Notes under the pieces: model-generated | Seen by the model: only the letters and a program-made list of their open reading frames with translations | What the model was told of the DNA's origin: nothing | The model's database searches: none | Position numbers and translations under genes: made by a program | From: Halocaridina rubra | Taxonomy: Eukaryota; Arthropoda; Malacostraca; Decapoda; Atyidae | Direction: 5' to 3' | Length of the DNA: 64,000 nucleotides | Assembly: GCA_037179515.1 (NCBI GenBank) | Contig: JAXCGZ010007601.1 | Location: forward strand, 118,456 to 182,455 | In this document: piece after piece, positions 1-10,213 of the stretch | Position numbering within the stretch: the stretch's first letter is position 1 | Layout: each line of letters opens with the position of its first letter

Positions 1-504
1 GATAAATTACAGCTAGAAGGCATGACATTGGAGAGGGCGCACAGGGTGGGACCACTTCGTGATGACAAACCTCGCACCATAGTGTTTCGTTTCTCCAACT
101 ACTGTGACAGAGAGACGGTAATGCGAAATGCCAGAAAGTTGAAAGGCACCAAGATCTACCTTAATGATGACCTGTGTGCCGCATCATAGTCAATAAAATC
201 TGCACAGATGCCACAACTAAAAAAGGGTAGATCAGAAGGGAAAATTGTCTTTTTTAAACATATGAAACTCATCGTGAAGGAACGATACAACACAGAGAGT
301 GTGGCTGGTGCTGTGGGTGGCGTGGTTGAGGAGTTGACCAGGATCGGTGGTGCGGGGGTGGAGGGCGCGGGTGTGGGGGGGAGTGATGTGTCATCACCCA
401 CACCCCCTCCTGCCGTGTCTCCCACCACGGGAGCTATAAAACGCTCGCACCCTAAACCAAATAATGGCCGGAAGAACCCGGTAAGATTTGGTAGAAGTAA
501 ATAG
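1..504 (+). pseudogene. LINE G ORF1 (L1-ORF1-like nucleic-acid-binding protein), partial
   Basis: The frame is open from base 1 to a TAG at 187-189, then continues in the same frame to the stop at 502-504. The first part reads like the RNA-binding core of L1/Jockey-type ORF1 proteins: the stretch ERAHRVG, then RTIVFRF, then the aspartate-containing YLNDDL. After the stop, GKIVFFKHMKLIV resembles the usual C-terminal end of that domain. A low-complexity Gly/Val/Pro/Thr tail follows. The gene starts before the window. It sits directly upstream of an endonuclease/RT frame, as ORF1 does in two-ORF LINEs. The in-frame amber codon makes this copy non-functional. Assignment to ORF1 is fairly sure; the LINE clade is not. 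Confidence 0.6.
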
Positions 505-552
505 TAGCTTGTAAGTCAGTAATGTAAAAGTAGTGTACTTTATTTCTTCACC

Positions 553-3500
553 ATGGCTGTAAATAGATACCTCCCATACTATTCCATTAGTGACAATGAA
601 CTTATAAGGCTAACAAACAACGACAAAGTACTTCCCAATTATTTATGTACCAATGAGCTTGATAAGATGATATTTAACCCACTTGATCTTGAAAATGAAA
701 TAGATTTGTTTTTGAATAATATGAGAAACGCAACCAACACTTTTTCAATTTATATATACTTAAATGAACTGTATTCAAATTTAAATAAATCTAATGCATT
801 TTCGATTTTGTTCATGAACATTAGAAGTCTTGCAAATAATCTTCAAATATTTGTTGATCAATGTTTAACAGAAAATAATATATGTGATGTAATGGGTTTT
901 TCGGAGACTAGGCTGGATAATGATATTGAATCATTGTATAATATAACAGGGTACAATATGTTCACTCAGAACAGAGACAGGAAAGGTGGAGGTGTAAGTA
1001 TAGCTCGAGTGTTATAAAGGAGTGCAGTTTGATGGAACGATTCATTGAATGTGTTAGTGTACATAATAATAATAATAATAAACCTTTATTTCCATTACAA
1101 TACAATGGGTATTCGTCAGCCGGGGCAAGCCCCAAACCCCCACTGTGGTGTCCAACCACAGCAGTTCCTGCCAGTAAGCAGCTTAAACTCTCGGTCTTGG
1201 ACGGGAACCGATCTTTCGACCTCGTGAATGCGAAGCCAGCGCGTTACATAACGGTAAGGAAAATTGCTTCTTTGCATCTGTATATAGACCACCAAAGGGG
1301 AACATGCCTGAATTCCTTGAAGCTTTACTGAAAGGATTTGATTTTGCAGCAAGAAAAAAAATACAAAACTATTTATTTATTCGGTGATTGGAACTTAGAT
1401 TTGTTTAAAATAAATGATCAATGAGTAACTGATTTTATAAACTTAATGTATTCACGTGGCTGCTTTCCAATAACTACTAAACCTACGAGAGTAACTGAAA
1501 ATAGTGCATCTCTAATCGATCATATCTGGACCACAAATCTTGAAGACAACATAAGTAATTACATAGTGTACACCGACATAACAGATCATTTCGCAGTATA
1601 CTCCCAGTTTAAAAAAGAAGAACATAAATTTGATGCATATGTAGAAAAAAGACATTACTCTGATGATAACAAAGCTAAATTTACTAGAGATATATCACAT
1701 GAAAAATGGCAACATATAGACCTAAATAATGCAAATGAAGCTTTTAATAAATTTCACTGTATATTTAGAGATAAATTTCTAGACTGCTTTCCTCTAAGAA
1801 AATCGACTGTAAATAATAAAAACAATAGATGCCCACACATAACTGCAGGATTAAAAATTAGTATCAAAGAAAAACACCGATTAGAAAGGCTTGCATCAAA
1901 ATGGCCTTTGTCTTTTGGAACCAGATATAAAGCTTACAGGAACAAATTAGTAACACTACTCCGAGCTGCAAAAAATAGATATTTTCAGGATAAGCTTAAG
2001 AAGGAACAAGGAAACAGCAAGTCCACCTGGAATACAATAAACAGCCCAATGGGAAGAAAACAAATTAATCATTCAAAGGATATCAAATTAAAAAATGATA
2101 ATGACCACACTGCTAATATCTTTAATAATCATTTCTTAACTATAGCACAACCAACACAGGAACAACAAAATGTGCAACAAAACTCACACGGACATTTTCT
2201 TAATAATTCACCAGACTTTTCGTTTTACTTGTATCCTGTAACAAGGGAGGAAGTCACTCAATATATAAAAACCTTAAAACCAAATACAGCGTCGGGATAT
2301 GATGAAATTCTATCAAAAGTACTGCCCATTACATTGGTACCCCACTTACCCACATAATCAATCTATGTTTTCAGCAAGGATGTTTTCCAGACAAACTAAA
2401 AAGTGCGAAAGTAATACCTATATTTAAGTCAGGCACTGTAGATGATGAAAATAACTATAGACCTATATCAATCTTACCGTCCTTAAGTAAAGTGTTTGAA
2501 AAAGCGATTGTTCACAGACTTAAAGAATTCCTTGAAAAGTACGAAAATCAATATGGATTCCGTAATAATAAGACCACTGAAAAAGCAATAATGAACTTTA
2601 CAAGTGATGTTTATAAAAATTTGTAAAATAAAAAACTTTGTTGCAGGGGTTTTCCTAGACTTGTCCAAAGCTTTTGACTCATTAGACTATGATATACTAA
2701 TAGAAAAACTAACTTGTGTGGGTATTAGGGGAACACCATTACAGTTATTTAAGAGCTACTTGAAAAATAGAAAACAAGCGTATATTGTAATGGGAAAGCA
2801 TCATTGTTGCAAACTATTGAGAGGGGAGTACCACAGGGATCAATACGGGGCCCATTGTTATTTTTAGTTTATATAAATGATATTTCCAATGCCAGTAATA
2901 AATTCAAATATATTCTTTATGCAGATGACACCAACCTTCTCTTGCATGATAATAACCTTGACCACCTGCATTCTGTTTTAAATAGTGAACTAGAAAAAAA
3001 TTAACAACTGGGTCTCTGTTAATAAATTAAAGCTAAATGTTTCCAAAACTGACTATATCTTATTTCAAAATAGATCTGTAGTACACAATATTGGTCAAGT
3101 TAATATGAATGGGTATGAAGTTAAAAGAGTTGCTTGTAAGAAATTTTTGGGAGTAATTATTGATGAAAATTTAAGTTGGAAATATCATATTCAATCTGTC
3201 TGCTCAAAACTGTCCAAAACGTGCGGAATTTTGTATAAAATTCCATAACCTAACAAATGAAGCCTTAAAAAGCATATACTATTCCCTGTGTTATCCTCAT
3301 ATTATATACTGTTTGTCCATCTGGGGTTGTACTTGGCCGTCAATTGTAAGGGATGTATTTGTAACTCAGAAAAGACTGATCAGAACTATTACATATAGTG
3401 GAATATATGACTCAACTTCCTCTTTATTCAAGGAGCTAAACTTGCTTAAATTTAATTACTTGATACAATATTTCTGTCTTATTATTATACATAGTGATGT

Positions 3501-3571
3501 TAATGATAACAGAAAATTATTTAGATTTATTCAACACAACCATAGAACCAGAGGTAACAATATAAATTTGA
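553..3571 (+). pseudogene. LINE G ORF2 (endonuclease + reverse transcriptase), 5' and middle parts
   Basis: Degraded polyprotein of a Jockey/CR1-like LINE. An APE-type endonuclease start is visible at 790-1000 (MNIRSL, FSETRLD, GGGVSI). A frameshift near 1010 and a SINE at 1067-1245 break it. The linker runs 1446-2357. RT blocks follow in shifting frames: VIPIFKSG near 2410, QYGFRNN near 2550, DLSKAFDSLD near 2660, GVPQGS near 2825, YADDTNLL near 2920 and the thumb region KFLGVIIDENLSW near 3145. At least five frameshifts or stops separate the blocks. The C-terminus reappears after the RTE-A insertion, at 9116-9250. The copy is inactive. The YADD catalytic box is intact in sequence but not in a continuous frame. 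Confidence 0.75.
1067..1245 (-). mobile_element. tRNA-derived SINE (type 1, copy a)
   Basis: Antisense copy of the SINE also found at 43597 and 54124. It shares the block with CGCGCTGG, CATTCACGAGGTCGAAAG and ACCGAGAGTTTAAGCTG, and ends in an (AAT)n tail that reads as ATT/AAT at 1067-1079 on the + strand. The first ~20 bp, holding the A-box-like TAGTACAGTGG of the other copies, are missing, so it is 5'-truncated. ACATAA occurs on both sides (1061-1066 and 1246-1251), a likely target-site duplication. Rejoining the flanks restores the LINE G endonuclease frame, which confirms the insertion. Confidence 0.75.
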
Positions 3572-3681
3572 TATGTCCTGTGGGGCGGGCACAAGATCAA
3601 AGAATAGCCTCACCGTATTCCCTGCGTGTCGTAAAAGGCGACTAAAAGTGGACGGGGCGGGGTGACTAGGAATCCCCCCCC

Positions 3682-6360
3682 TTGTATCAACCTCCTGTGA
3701 GATGTCAAAGAAGAAGGGGAGTAGAGGGGAGAATAACTTCTCCCCAAACTCTAGTTTTGGGTTGTCTAAATGTGCGTGGTTGTAGTACGATAGAGAGCAA
3801 AAGATGTGAGATTGGATATATGTTTGGTAAGAGGAGGATGGATGTATTGGCATTGTGTGAGACGAAGATGAAAGGAAAAGGAGAAGTGGCATTTGGTGAT
3901 GTGACGGGTAGGGTGTCTGGGGTTGAAAGGGGGAGAGCGAGAGAAGGTGTGGCATTATTGCTGAGTGAATGGATGGTAAATCAGGTAGTGGAATGGAAAG
4001 AAGTGTCATCTAGGCTGATGTGGGTGAGGGCTAGGATAGGAAGGGAATGTTGGGCTTTTGTTAGTGCGTATGGGCCAGGATGTGAGAGAAGTGAGGAAGA
4101 GCGGGATGAATTCTGGAATGAGTTAACTAGATGTGTGGATGGTCTGAGTAGAAGGAACTATGTAGTAGTGTTGGGTGACTTGAATGCCAGAGTGGGTGAT
4201 GGAGAGATAGAAGGTGTTGTAGGAAAGTATGGGGTACCAGGTGAGAATGAGAGTGGCGAGAGACTGTTAGATATGTGTGTGGAGCAAGAGTTGGTGATAG
4301 GTAATAGTTTATTTAAGAAGAAGTTAATAAATAAGTATACATGGATGAGAGTGGCAAATGGAAGAGTGAAAGAAAGAGCATTGATGGATTATGTGTTGGT
4401 AGCAAAGAGCATGACTGGTAGAGTGAAAGATGTACATGCATTCAGGGGTGTGGCTGCTGGGATGTCTGATAATTTTTTGGTTGAAGCAAAAGTGGTAGTA
4501 GCAAAAGAGTGGGGTAATAGTGTGGGGGGATGTAGAAGGGAAATAGTGAAGGTGGAAGAGTTGAAAAAGCCAGAGAAGAGACAGGAATATCAGGACAGGT
4601 TGAGAGTGGCATATGACAGGGTGAAAGAAAGAGAAGTTGGGGAGTTAGGGGAGGAATGGGGGTTGATGAAAGAATGTTTTGTGGGACATGCAAGTGATGT
4701 GTGTGGAAAGAGGTTTGTTGGAGGTGGCATGAGGAGGGGCAGCGAGTGGTGGAATGAAGGGGTGAAAATGAAGGTGGAAGAGAAAAAGAGGGCTTTTGAG
4801 GAATGGCTGCAGTGTAAAAGTAGGGAGAAGTATGAAAGATATAGGGAGAAAAATGTGGAAACCAAGCGGAAGGTAGAGGAAGAGAAGAGGTTGGCAAATG
4901 TTAGGTGGGGACAGGATTTTAGTAGGTCATATGAGGAGAATAAAAAGAAGTTTTGGAAAGAAGTGAAGAGAGCAAGGAAGGGTGGATCGAGGATGGAAGA
5001 GACAGTGAAAGATGTGAATGGACAGATGTTAAGAGGGAACGATGCAAGGAAAAGATGGGCAGAATATTTTGAGTGCTTGCTGAATGTTGAGGAAGATAGA
5101 GAGGCAGCTATAGTGGCAGTGGGAGGGGTTCAAGGGCCAGTAATGGGAGATGAAAATGAGAGAGAGATTACAAGAGAGGGGGTGAAAAGGGCATTGTATG
5201 AAGCGAAAGCAGGTAACGCACCTGGAATGGATGGTGTGAGAGCGGAGATGTTGAAAGAAGGGGGGGGGGTGACTGCATTGGAATGGTTAGTGAGAGTGTT
5301 TAATATATGCTTTTTGTTGTCATTGGTGCCAGTGGATTGGGTGATTGCCTGTATAGTGCCCCTATACAAAGGTAAGGGAGATATGTATGAATGCAGTAAT
5401 TTTAGGGGTATAAGTTTGTTGAGGGTGGTAGGAAAAGTGTATGGTAGGATACTGGTTAATAGGATTAGGGATAAGACAGAATATGTGATCGCGGAAGTGC
5501 AGAGTGGTTTTAGGAGAGGTAGAGGTTGTATAGATCAGACTTTTATAGTTAGGCAGTTATGTGAGAAATATTTAGCAAAGGGTAAGGATGTGTATTTTGC
5601 ATTTTTGGATCTGGAGAAAGCATATGATAGAGTTGATAGAGAGGCAATGTGGAATGTTTTGAGATTATATGGAATCAATGGTAAATTGTTGCATGCAGTG
5701 AAGAGTTTGTATGAGGGTAGTAGAGCTTGTGTTAGGGTAGGGAATGAAGTGAGTGAGTGGTTTCCAGTGAGTGTGGGACTGAGACAGGGATGTGTGATGT
5801 CACCATGGCTGTTCAGTTTGTATATTGATGGAGTTGTAAGAGAGGTGAATGAGCGAGTGCGTGGTCGAGGTTTGAGAATGGTAGATGGGGATGATAACGA
5901 GTGGGAGCTGAATCAGTTGCTGTTTGCAGATGATACTGTGGTGGTGGCAGATACAGAGGAAAAGCTGTGTCAGTTAGTGTCAGAATTTGGAATGGTGTGT
6001 GAGAGAAGGAAGCTGCGAGTGAATGTGGGAAAGAGTAAGGTTATGAGGTGTACAAGAAATGAGGATGGCGCTGGATTGAATGCTATGTTGAATGGAGAGA
6101 CACTTGAGGAGGTTAATCAGTTTAAGTATTTAGGCTCGGTTATAGCTGCAAATGGTGGAGTGGAAGCAGATGTGTGTCACAGAGAGAATGAAGGATGTAA
6201 AGTGTTGGGTGCATTGAAAGGAGTGATGAAGAATAGAGGGTTGGAAATGAATGTTAAGAAAGTTTTGTATGAGAAAGTGGTTGTGCCAACTGTGATGTAT
6301 GGATCAGAGTTATGGGGTATGAAAATAAGTGAGAGATGGAAACTAAATGTGATTACCTAA
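3682..6360 (+). pseudogene. RTE-A polyprotein: endonuclease and RT (first 892 codons)
   Basis: Long uninterrupted frame. The APE-type endonuclease lies at about residues 25-270: LGCLNVRGC, then LCETKMKG near 57, FVSAYGPG, and GDLNARVGDG near 165. The usual terminal SDH histidine is replaced: the frame reads SDN with Asn at about residue 264, which should abolish nicking if the alignment holds. A Lys/Arg/Glu-rich linker, probably helical, spans 300-430. RT blocks follow: FRGISLL, DLEKAYDRVD near 643, GLRQGCVMSPWLF near 698, LLFADDTVV near 747, and the thumb FKYLGSVI. The frame then reads into the CR1-b tail after KLNV and stops. The missing C-terminus continues at 8519. The first ATG in this open frame was taken as start. 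Confidence 0.85.
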
Positions 6361-8518
6361 TTGTGATTACCTAATTGTGTTTACGGGAAAGAGCCCAAAG
6401 CTCGTATCTTCCCGTCTCCTCATCGGTTCCATTTTAGACTTAGTCATACTTATCATACCTGTCCTTAAAACTACAGATTGAGATAGCATTAACTACCTCC
6501 TCGCTTAGCCAATTCCAATTATCAACTACTCTTACACTGAAAAAGTATTTCCTTACATCCTGCGAAGAAGTTTTCTTACGAAGCTTCAAAATGTGACCTC
6601 TAGTTCTAAAGCCAGCCATATCAAAATATCGATCCCTATCCACTCTATCATAACCATGAAGGAATTTAAAGACTGTCACCATATCCCCCCTCACTCTTCT
6701 AGCTTCGAGTGATGGTAAGTCTAATTCCCTCATCCTCTCATCATAACTGAGATTGCGTATTTCTGGCACCAGTTTCGTGGCATGTCTTTGAACTTTTTCA
6801 AGCTTAGCTATGTGCTTTTTCAAGTGCAGATTCCAAAAGGGGGCTGCATATTCGAGTTTTGGCCTCACATAGGTTACATAAATATTTCTGAACATTTCCT
6901 TGTCCATCTGCCTGAAGGCTACCCTTACATTTGATAAGAATGCATATGCTGCCCTTACTATGCCATTTATATGTATTTCTGGAGACAAATCTGCCAGTAT
7001 GTTTACTCCTAGATCTCTCTCATTTTCTGTCTCTTGAAGTTGTACTCCAGCCACCGAGTAGTCAAGCTTGGGCCTTCTTGCACTTGTACCCATTCTCATT
7101 ACCTTACATTTTGAAGTACTGAATTTCATTAGCCACTTTTCTGACCACTCATGCAGATTATTTAGATCTTCCTGAAGTTCTCTACCATTGTTCTCGTTTT
7201 TTACTTTCTTCACAAACTTTGCATCATCTGCAAACATATTCATGAATGAATTTACAGACTCTGGTAGGTCATTTACATATACAAGGAACAAAAGTGGCCC
7301 TAAAACTGAACCCTGTGGAACTCCACTACTAACTCTTCTCCATTCAGACACTGAGTGTCTTACTCTAACCCTCTGTTCCCTTCCTTCTAAGTAAGTTTTT
7401 ATCCATTCCAAAACATTTCCACCTATTCTAGCCATTGATTGCAGCTTCCTAATAAGTCTCCCATGTGGAATAGTGTCAAACGCTTTCTGGAAGTCTAGGA
7501 ATATGCAATCTGCCCAGCCCTCTCTTTCCTGTAAGATTTGGCTTACCTCATCATAAAATTCTAATAAGTTTGTTACTGTTGATCTACCTTCTCTGAAGCC
7601 ATGTTGCCTCACTGACAAAAAGTTGAAGGATTCCATGTGAAGAGAGATATGTTTCCTTAGTAGTTTCTCCATAACTTTGCAAACTATGCTGGTCAAGGAA
7701 ACTGGTCTATAGTTCAGAGCCGTATCCCTCCTTCCCTTTTTGAAGATAGGTATCACATTTGCTTGTTTCCAGCATCTTGGAATCTTCCCCGACTCCAGTG
7801 ACTCCTTAAATATGATACTTGGTGCCACTGATATTGTGTTTGCGCATTTTTTAAGCACATGAGGGGATATGTCATCAGGACCTGTAGCTTTATGAACATC
7901 TAAATCCATCAGCGCTTTGCATACCTCTGTGGCTGTAAGATTGATGTTCTCTAATACCGGCCCTTGAGCTTCTATCACTGCAATCTGAGGGGGTGGGGTA
8001 TTTTCTACTGTAAATACTGACTGAAACTCCTTGTTCAATTCTTTGCAGATCTCTTCATCCGTCTCAGTGATGCTTCCATCCGCTCTCTTTAGCCTTAAAA
8101 CCTGTTCTTTTGCCTTCAGTTTTCCTCTGATAAAGCTGTGGAAAAGCTTGGGATTTTCTTTAGCCTTCCTGGTGATGTCCCTCTCATAGTCTCTCTCTGC
8201 CTCTCTCCTTTTACTTAGGTAGTCATTTCTTGCTCTTTTGTAGGTTTGCCAGGCATTTATGTTTTTTCTCCTCCTATACCTTTTCCAGCATTTGTCTCTC
8301 CACTCCTTAGCTCTTTTACACCCATTATCGAACCATTTCTCTCTGGCATGAATTACACCTACTTTGGTGACAGGTATGCAGCAATCTACTATCTTCCCAT
8401 ATTTCTCACAAAAGATGTCATACATTTCTTGTACAGATTTGTTGTAAAATAAGGTTCTCCAGTCAATAACTGCAAAAAGCTCATTCATTTTGATGTAATC
8501 TCCTTTCCGATAGTTCCT
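6350..8518 (-). mobile_element. CR1-b: 5'-truncated CR1/L2-Jockey-like LINE inside RTE-A
   Basis: Antisense insert. Its 3' end is on the left, with two copies of a 14 bp tail unit ACAATTAGGTAATC (read on -). A 3' UTR containing GGAAGATACGAGC follows, then the coding region. The 5' end is cut within the endonuclease-RT linker at about 8518. The right junction shares CCT between CR1 and RTE-A (8516-8518). About 15-18 bp of RTE-A target sequence seem lost compared with the second RTE-A copy near 16985-17010. The same family recurs at 11965, 14528, 14711, 23824, 26535, 27374, 29935, 31222 and 35050. Confidence 0.85.
6440..8518 (-). CDS. CR1-b reverse transcriptase ORF, 5'-truncated but open
   Basis: About 693 codons without a stop, the best-preserved frame of this family here. 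It begins in the linker (NYRKGDYIKMNELF) and runs through a basic helical stretch (KRYRRRKNINAW). RT blocks: NVIPIFKKGRRD, NYRPVSLTSIVCK, RQHGFREGRST, FLDFQKAFDTIPHGRL, SSGVPQGSVLGPLLF and MFADDAK (the Y/FADD catalytic box, near 7220-7234). A C-terminal region follows with RPKLEYAAPFWN and a final SFKDRYDKYD. No endonuclease domain is present, so this copy could not insert autonomously. Upstream of 8518 the open frame continues over RTE-A antisense DNA (to 8863); that part is not LINE protein. The frame is open but has no recognisable promoter or start of its own. Confidence 0.75.
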   Translation of the reverse strand, partial: RNYRKGDYIKMNELFAVIDWRTLFYNKSVQEMYDIFCEKYGKIVDCCIPVTKVGVIHAREKWFDNGCKRAKEWRDKCWKRYRRRKNINAWQTYKRARNDYLSKRREAERDYERDITRKAKENPKLFHSFIRGKLKAKEQVLRLKRADGSITETDEEICKELNKEFQSVFTVENTPPPQIAVIEAQGPVLENINLTATEVCKALMDLDVHKATGPDDISPHVLKKCANTISVAPSIIFKESLESGKIPRCWKQANVIPIFKKGRRDTALNYRPVSLTSIVCKVMEKLLRKHISLHMESFNFLSVRQHGFREGRSTVTNLLEFYDEVSQILQEREGWADCIFLDFQKAFDTIPHGRLIRKLQSMARIGGNVLEWIKTYLEGREQRVRVRHSVSEWRRVSSGVPQGSVLGPLLFLVYVNDLPESVNSFMNMFADDAKFVKKVKNENNGRELQEDLNNLHEWSEKWLMKFSTSKCKVMRMGTSARRPKLDYSVAGVQLQETENERDLGVNILADLSPEIHINGIVRAAYAFLSNVRVAFRQMDKEMFRNIYVTYVRPKLEYAAPFWNLHLKKHIAKLEKVQRHATKLVPEIRNLSYDERMRELDLPSLEARRVRGDMVTVFKFLHGYDRVDRDRYFDMAGFRTRGHILKLRKKTSSQDVRKYFFSVRVVDNWNWLSEEVVNAISICSFKDRYDKYD

Positions 8519-8843
8519 GAGGAGTATGATTGGTGTATCTCGATTGGATAGGGTTAGGAATGAAGTGGTGAGAGCAAGAATGGGTGTGAGGAGAGAAATT
8601 GCAGCCAGAGTAGATATGAATGTTCTGATATGGTTTGGCCATGTGGAAAGGATGGATGATGAAAGGCTGCTGAAAAAGGTGATGAATGCGAGAGTTAATG
8701 GGAGAAATGCTAGAGGGAGGCCTAGGTTTGGATGGATGGATGGAGTAAGGAGAGCCCTGAATGATAGGAGGATGGATGTGAGGGAAGCAAGTGAGCGTGC
8801 TAGGAATAGGAATGAATGGCGAGCGATTGTGACGCGGCTCTGA
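8519..8843 (+). pseudogene. RTE-A polyprotein C-terminus
   Basis: Continuation of the frame broken at 6357. It reads from RSMIGVSRLDRVRNEVV through WFGHVERMDDERLLKK and GRPRFGWMDG to a stop after AIVTRL at 8841-8843. The WFGHV...GRPR...W block is the normal end of RTE-clade proteins. The second copy at 16658-17032 keeps the missing joint (KLNVFEMKCLRSM), which shows that about six codons were lost or replaced when CR1-b inserted. Not expressible as part of the polyprotein here. Confidence 0.8.
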
Positions 8844-9108
8844 TGGGCATCTGCTATTACCACGGGGCTGCATCTTACAGAGATAGCCCTGTGTTAAGGG
8901 CAGTAGGAGGAGCTGGCAGTTGTGAAGCGACACAGGTTGTGGAAGAGCCGGGAGGATGGGCTGTGGCACTCCAGCAGTGCCCTCTGAACGGTCGCTAGCT
9001 CCCTCGTCATTGCCCATAGAGCAAAGTAATCCCCCTATTTGTTTTCCTTTCTTGATGTCGGCTACCCCCCAATTAAAGAGGGAAACAGCCAAGGTATATG
9101 TATGTATG
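8844..9108 (+). other. RTE-A 3' UTR and TATG-repeat tail
   Basis: Non-coding 3' end of RTE-A. It contains the block reading CAGTGCCCTCTGAACGGTCG and then CCCCCAATTAAAGAGGGAAA, shared in inverse orientation with 16404-16640. It ends in GGTATATG followed by TATG repeats. A 36 bp orphan of this same terminus occurs at 33928-33963. Confidence 0.75.
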
Positions 9109-9536
9109 TATGTCCACAGCCGAGAACAACCTTGTACAAATTTTCTCTTCACTGTTTGCCCAAAATGTTGTAATGCATTACCAAAAGATTTAAAAACAAT
9201 AACTGGCGCAACTTAATTTAAAAAGAAACTCAAACAGCATTTATTTACTAGGCAAAATCAAGCAGCTGTTGATTAATAATTAATACAGTATTGGTGTATC
9301 ATTATGTCCAGGTTAAGGTCAGGCCACTGTTTTGTTTTATTACAAGATAAGTATGGGATTGCTATATTGGAGCTTTTGTTAACTATTGCCGTCATACTTT
9401 AAATTATGTGAAATGTATATTAAACTGCCTGCCAAGGAGCTCTTGCTCAGCAGGCTAGTGCCTCTGAATATAATGTACATATTTATTCATGTATGTATTC
9501 TAAATAGTTGGCAATAAAATCTATGACTATGACCAT
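9109..9536 (+). pseudogene. LINE G ORF2 C-terminus and 3' UTR
   Basis: Resumes LINE G after the RTE-A insertion. CLPKCCNALPKDLKTITGAT is the standard C-terminal block of Jockey/CR1 LINEs (aromatic-N-x-LP-x2-hydrophobic), followed by KKKLKQHLF after a stop near 9213. The 3' UTR runs to a short repeated tail near 9519-9536 (CTATGACTATGACCATGAC), resembling the short tandem repeats that end such LINEs. Nothing else is seen in 9260-9536. Confidence 0.65.
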
Positions 9537-9540
9537 GACT

Positions 9541-10182
9541 ATTACATTCAACTTCTTCCTTTCCTGCTCTCTTGCGTTCCAAGTCTCTGCTCCATACAGT
9601 GCTGTCGGCACAATCACACCTTCATATATCTTTCTCTTTGCATTCATTCCCAAATATCTATTTCTCATAACACTTTTCAACCCACCTAGACATTTACTTG
9701 CTTCCTTCACTCTGTGATTTACCTCTACATCCACTCGTCCACTCCTTGATACATGAGACCCCAGATAGTTAAAGCGCTCAACTTCTTCAAGCAACTCCCC
9801 CATTCACTCCTACATTCAATCTGCCAACATTAACACTCCTCGTGCATCTCATGACTTTACTTTTACCAATATTCACCTGCAACTTCCTTCTTTCACACAC
9901 TCTAATAAGCTCAGTCACCAAATAATTCAACTCATTTTCAGTATCAGCCATCAGTACAGTATCATCCTCAAGTAGCATCTGACTCAATTTCCACAACCTT
10001 CGATCCTCCCCCACTAGTTCCAAGCCTCTGTCAAATACTCTTTCATTTACTTCCCTTACCACTCCATCCATATACACATTAAACAACCATGGCGACATTA
10101 CACAACTTTGACGTAAGCCAACATTCACCTCAAACCAATCACTCATACCATTCCCAACTCGCATGCATGCTCTACTATTCAT
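9541..10182 (-). pseudogene. RTE-B reverse transcriptase, 3' half
   Basis: Reads SRACMRVGNGMSDWF, GLRQSCVMSPWLFNVYMDG, a damaged catalytic box MLLEDDTVLMAD (Phe-Ala lost), NIGKSKVMRC, then after a frameshift near 9790 FNYLGSHVSRSGRV and VPTALYGAETWNA. It ends at the junction with LINE G tail sequence. The altered LEDD box and frameshift make it inactive. The closest relative in the window is the RTE-A frame. Confidence 0.7.
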
Positions 10183-10213
10183 GTAAAGCGGAACTGCACA
10201 TGCACTCCTTCAA

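Larger units (their letters stand above)
3579..9108 (+). mobile_element. RTE-A: full-length-like RTE-clade LINE, split by CR1-b
   Basis: The element has a 5' UTR (3579-3681) that includes a motif with GTCGTAAAAGGCGACTAAAA, also seen inverted at the 5' ends of RTE-B (about 11900) and RTE-B3 (about 37780). One long ORF follows, then a 3' UTR with AGCCGACATC-type sequence (read on -) and a TATG-repeat tail. TATGTCC flanks it at 3572-3578 and 9109-9115, consistent with a 7 bp target-site duplication. The flanking LINE G protein reads through cleanly when the element is removed. An antisense CR1-like element occupies 6350-8518. Removing that insert leaves about 3.4 kb, a normal size for RTE elements. 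Confidence 0.85.

Noticed and set aside
8519..8863. N-terminal ~115 residues of the antisense frame ending at 6440
   Set aside because: This part is the reverse strand of RTE-A coding sequence; the CR1 protein starts at the junction near 8518.
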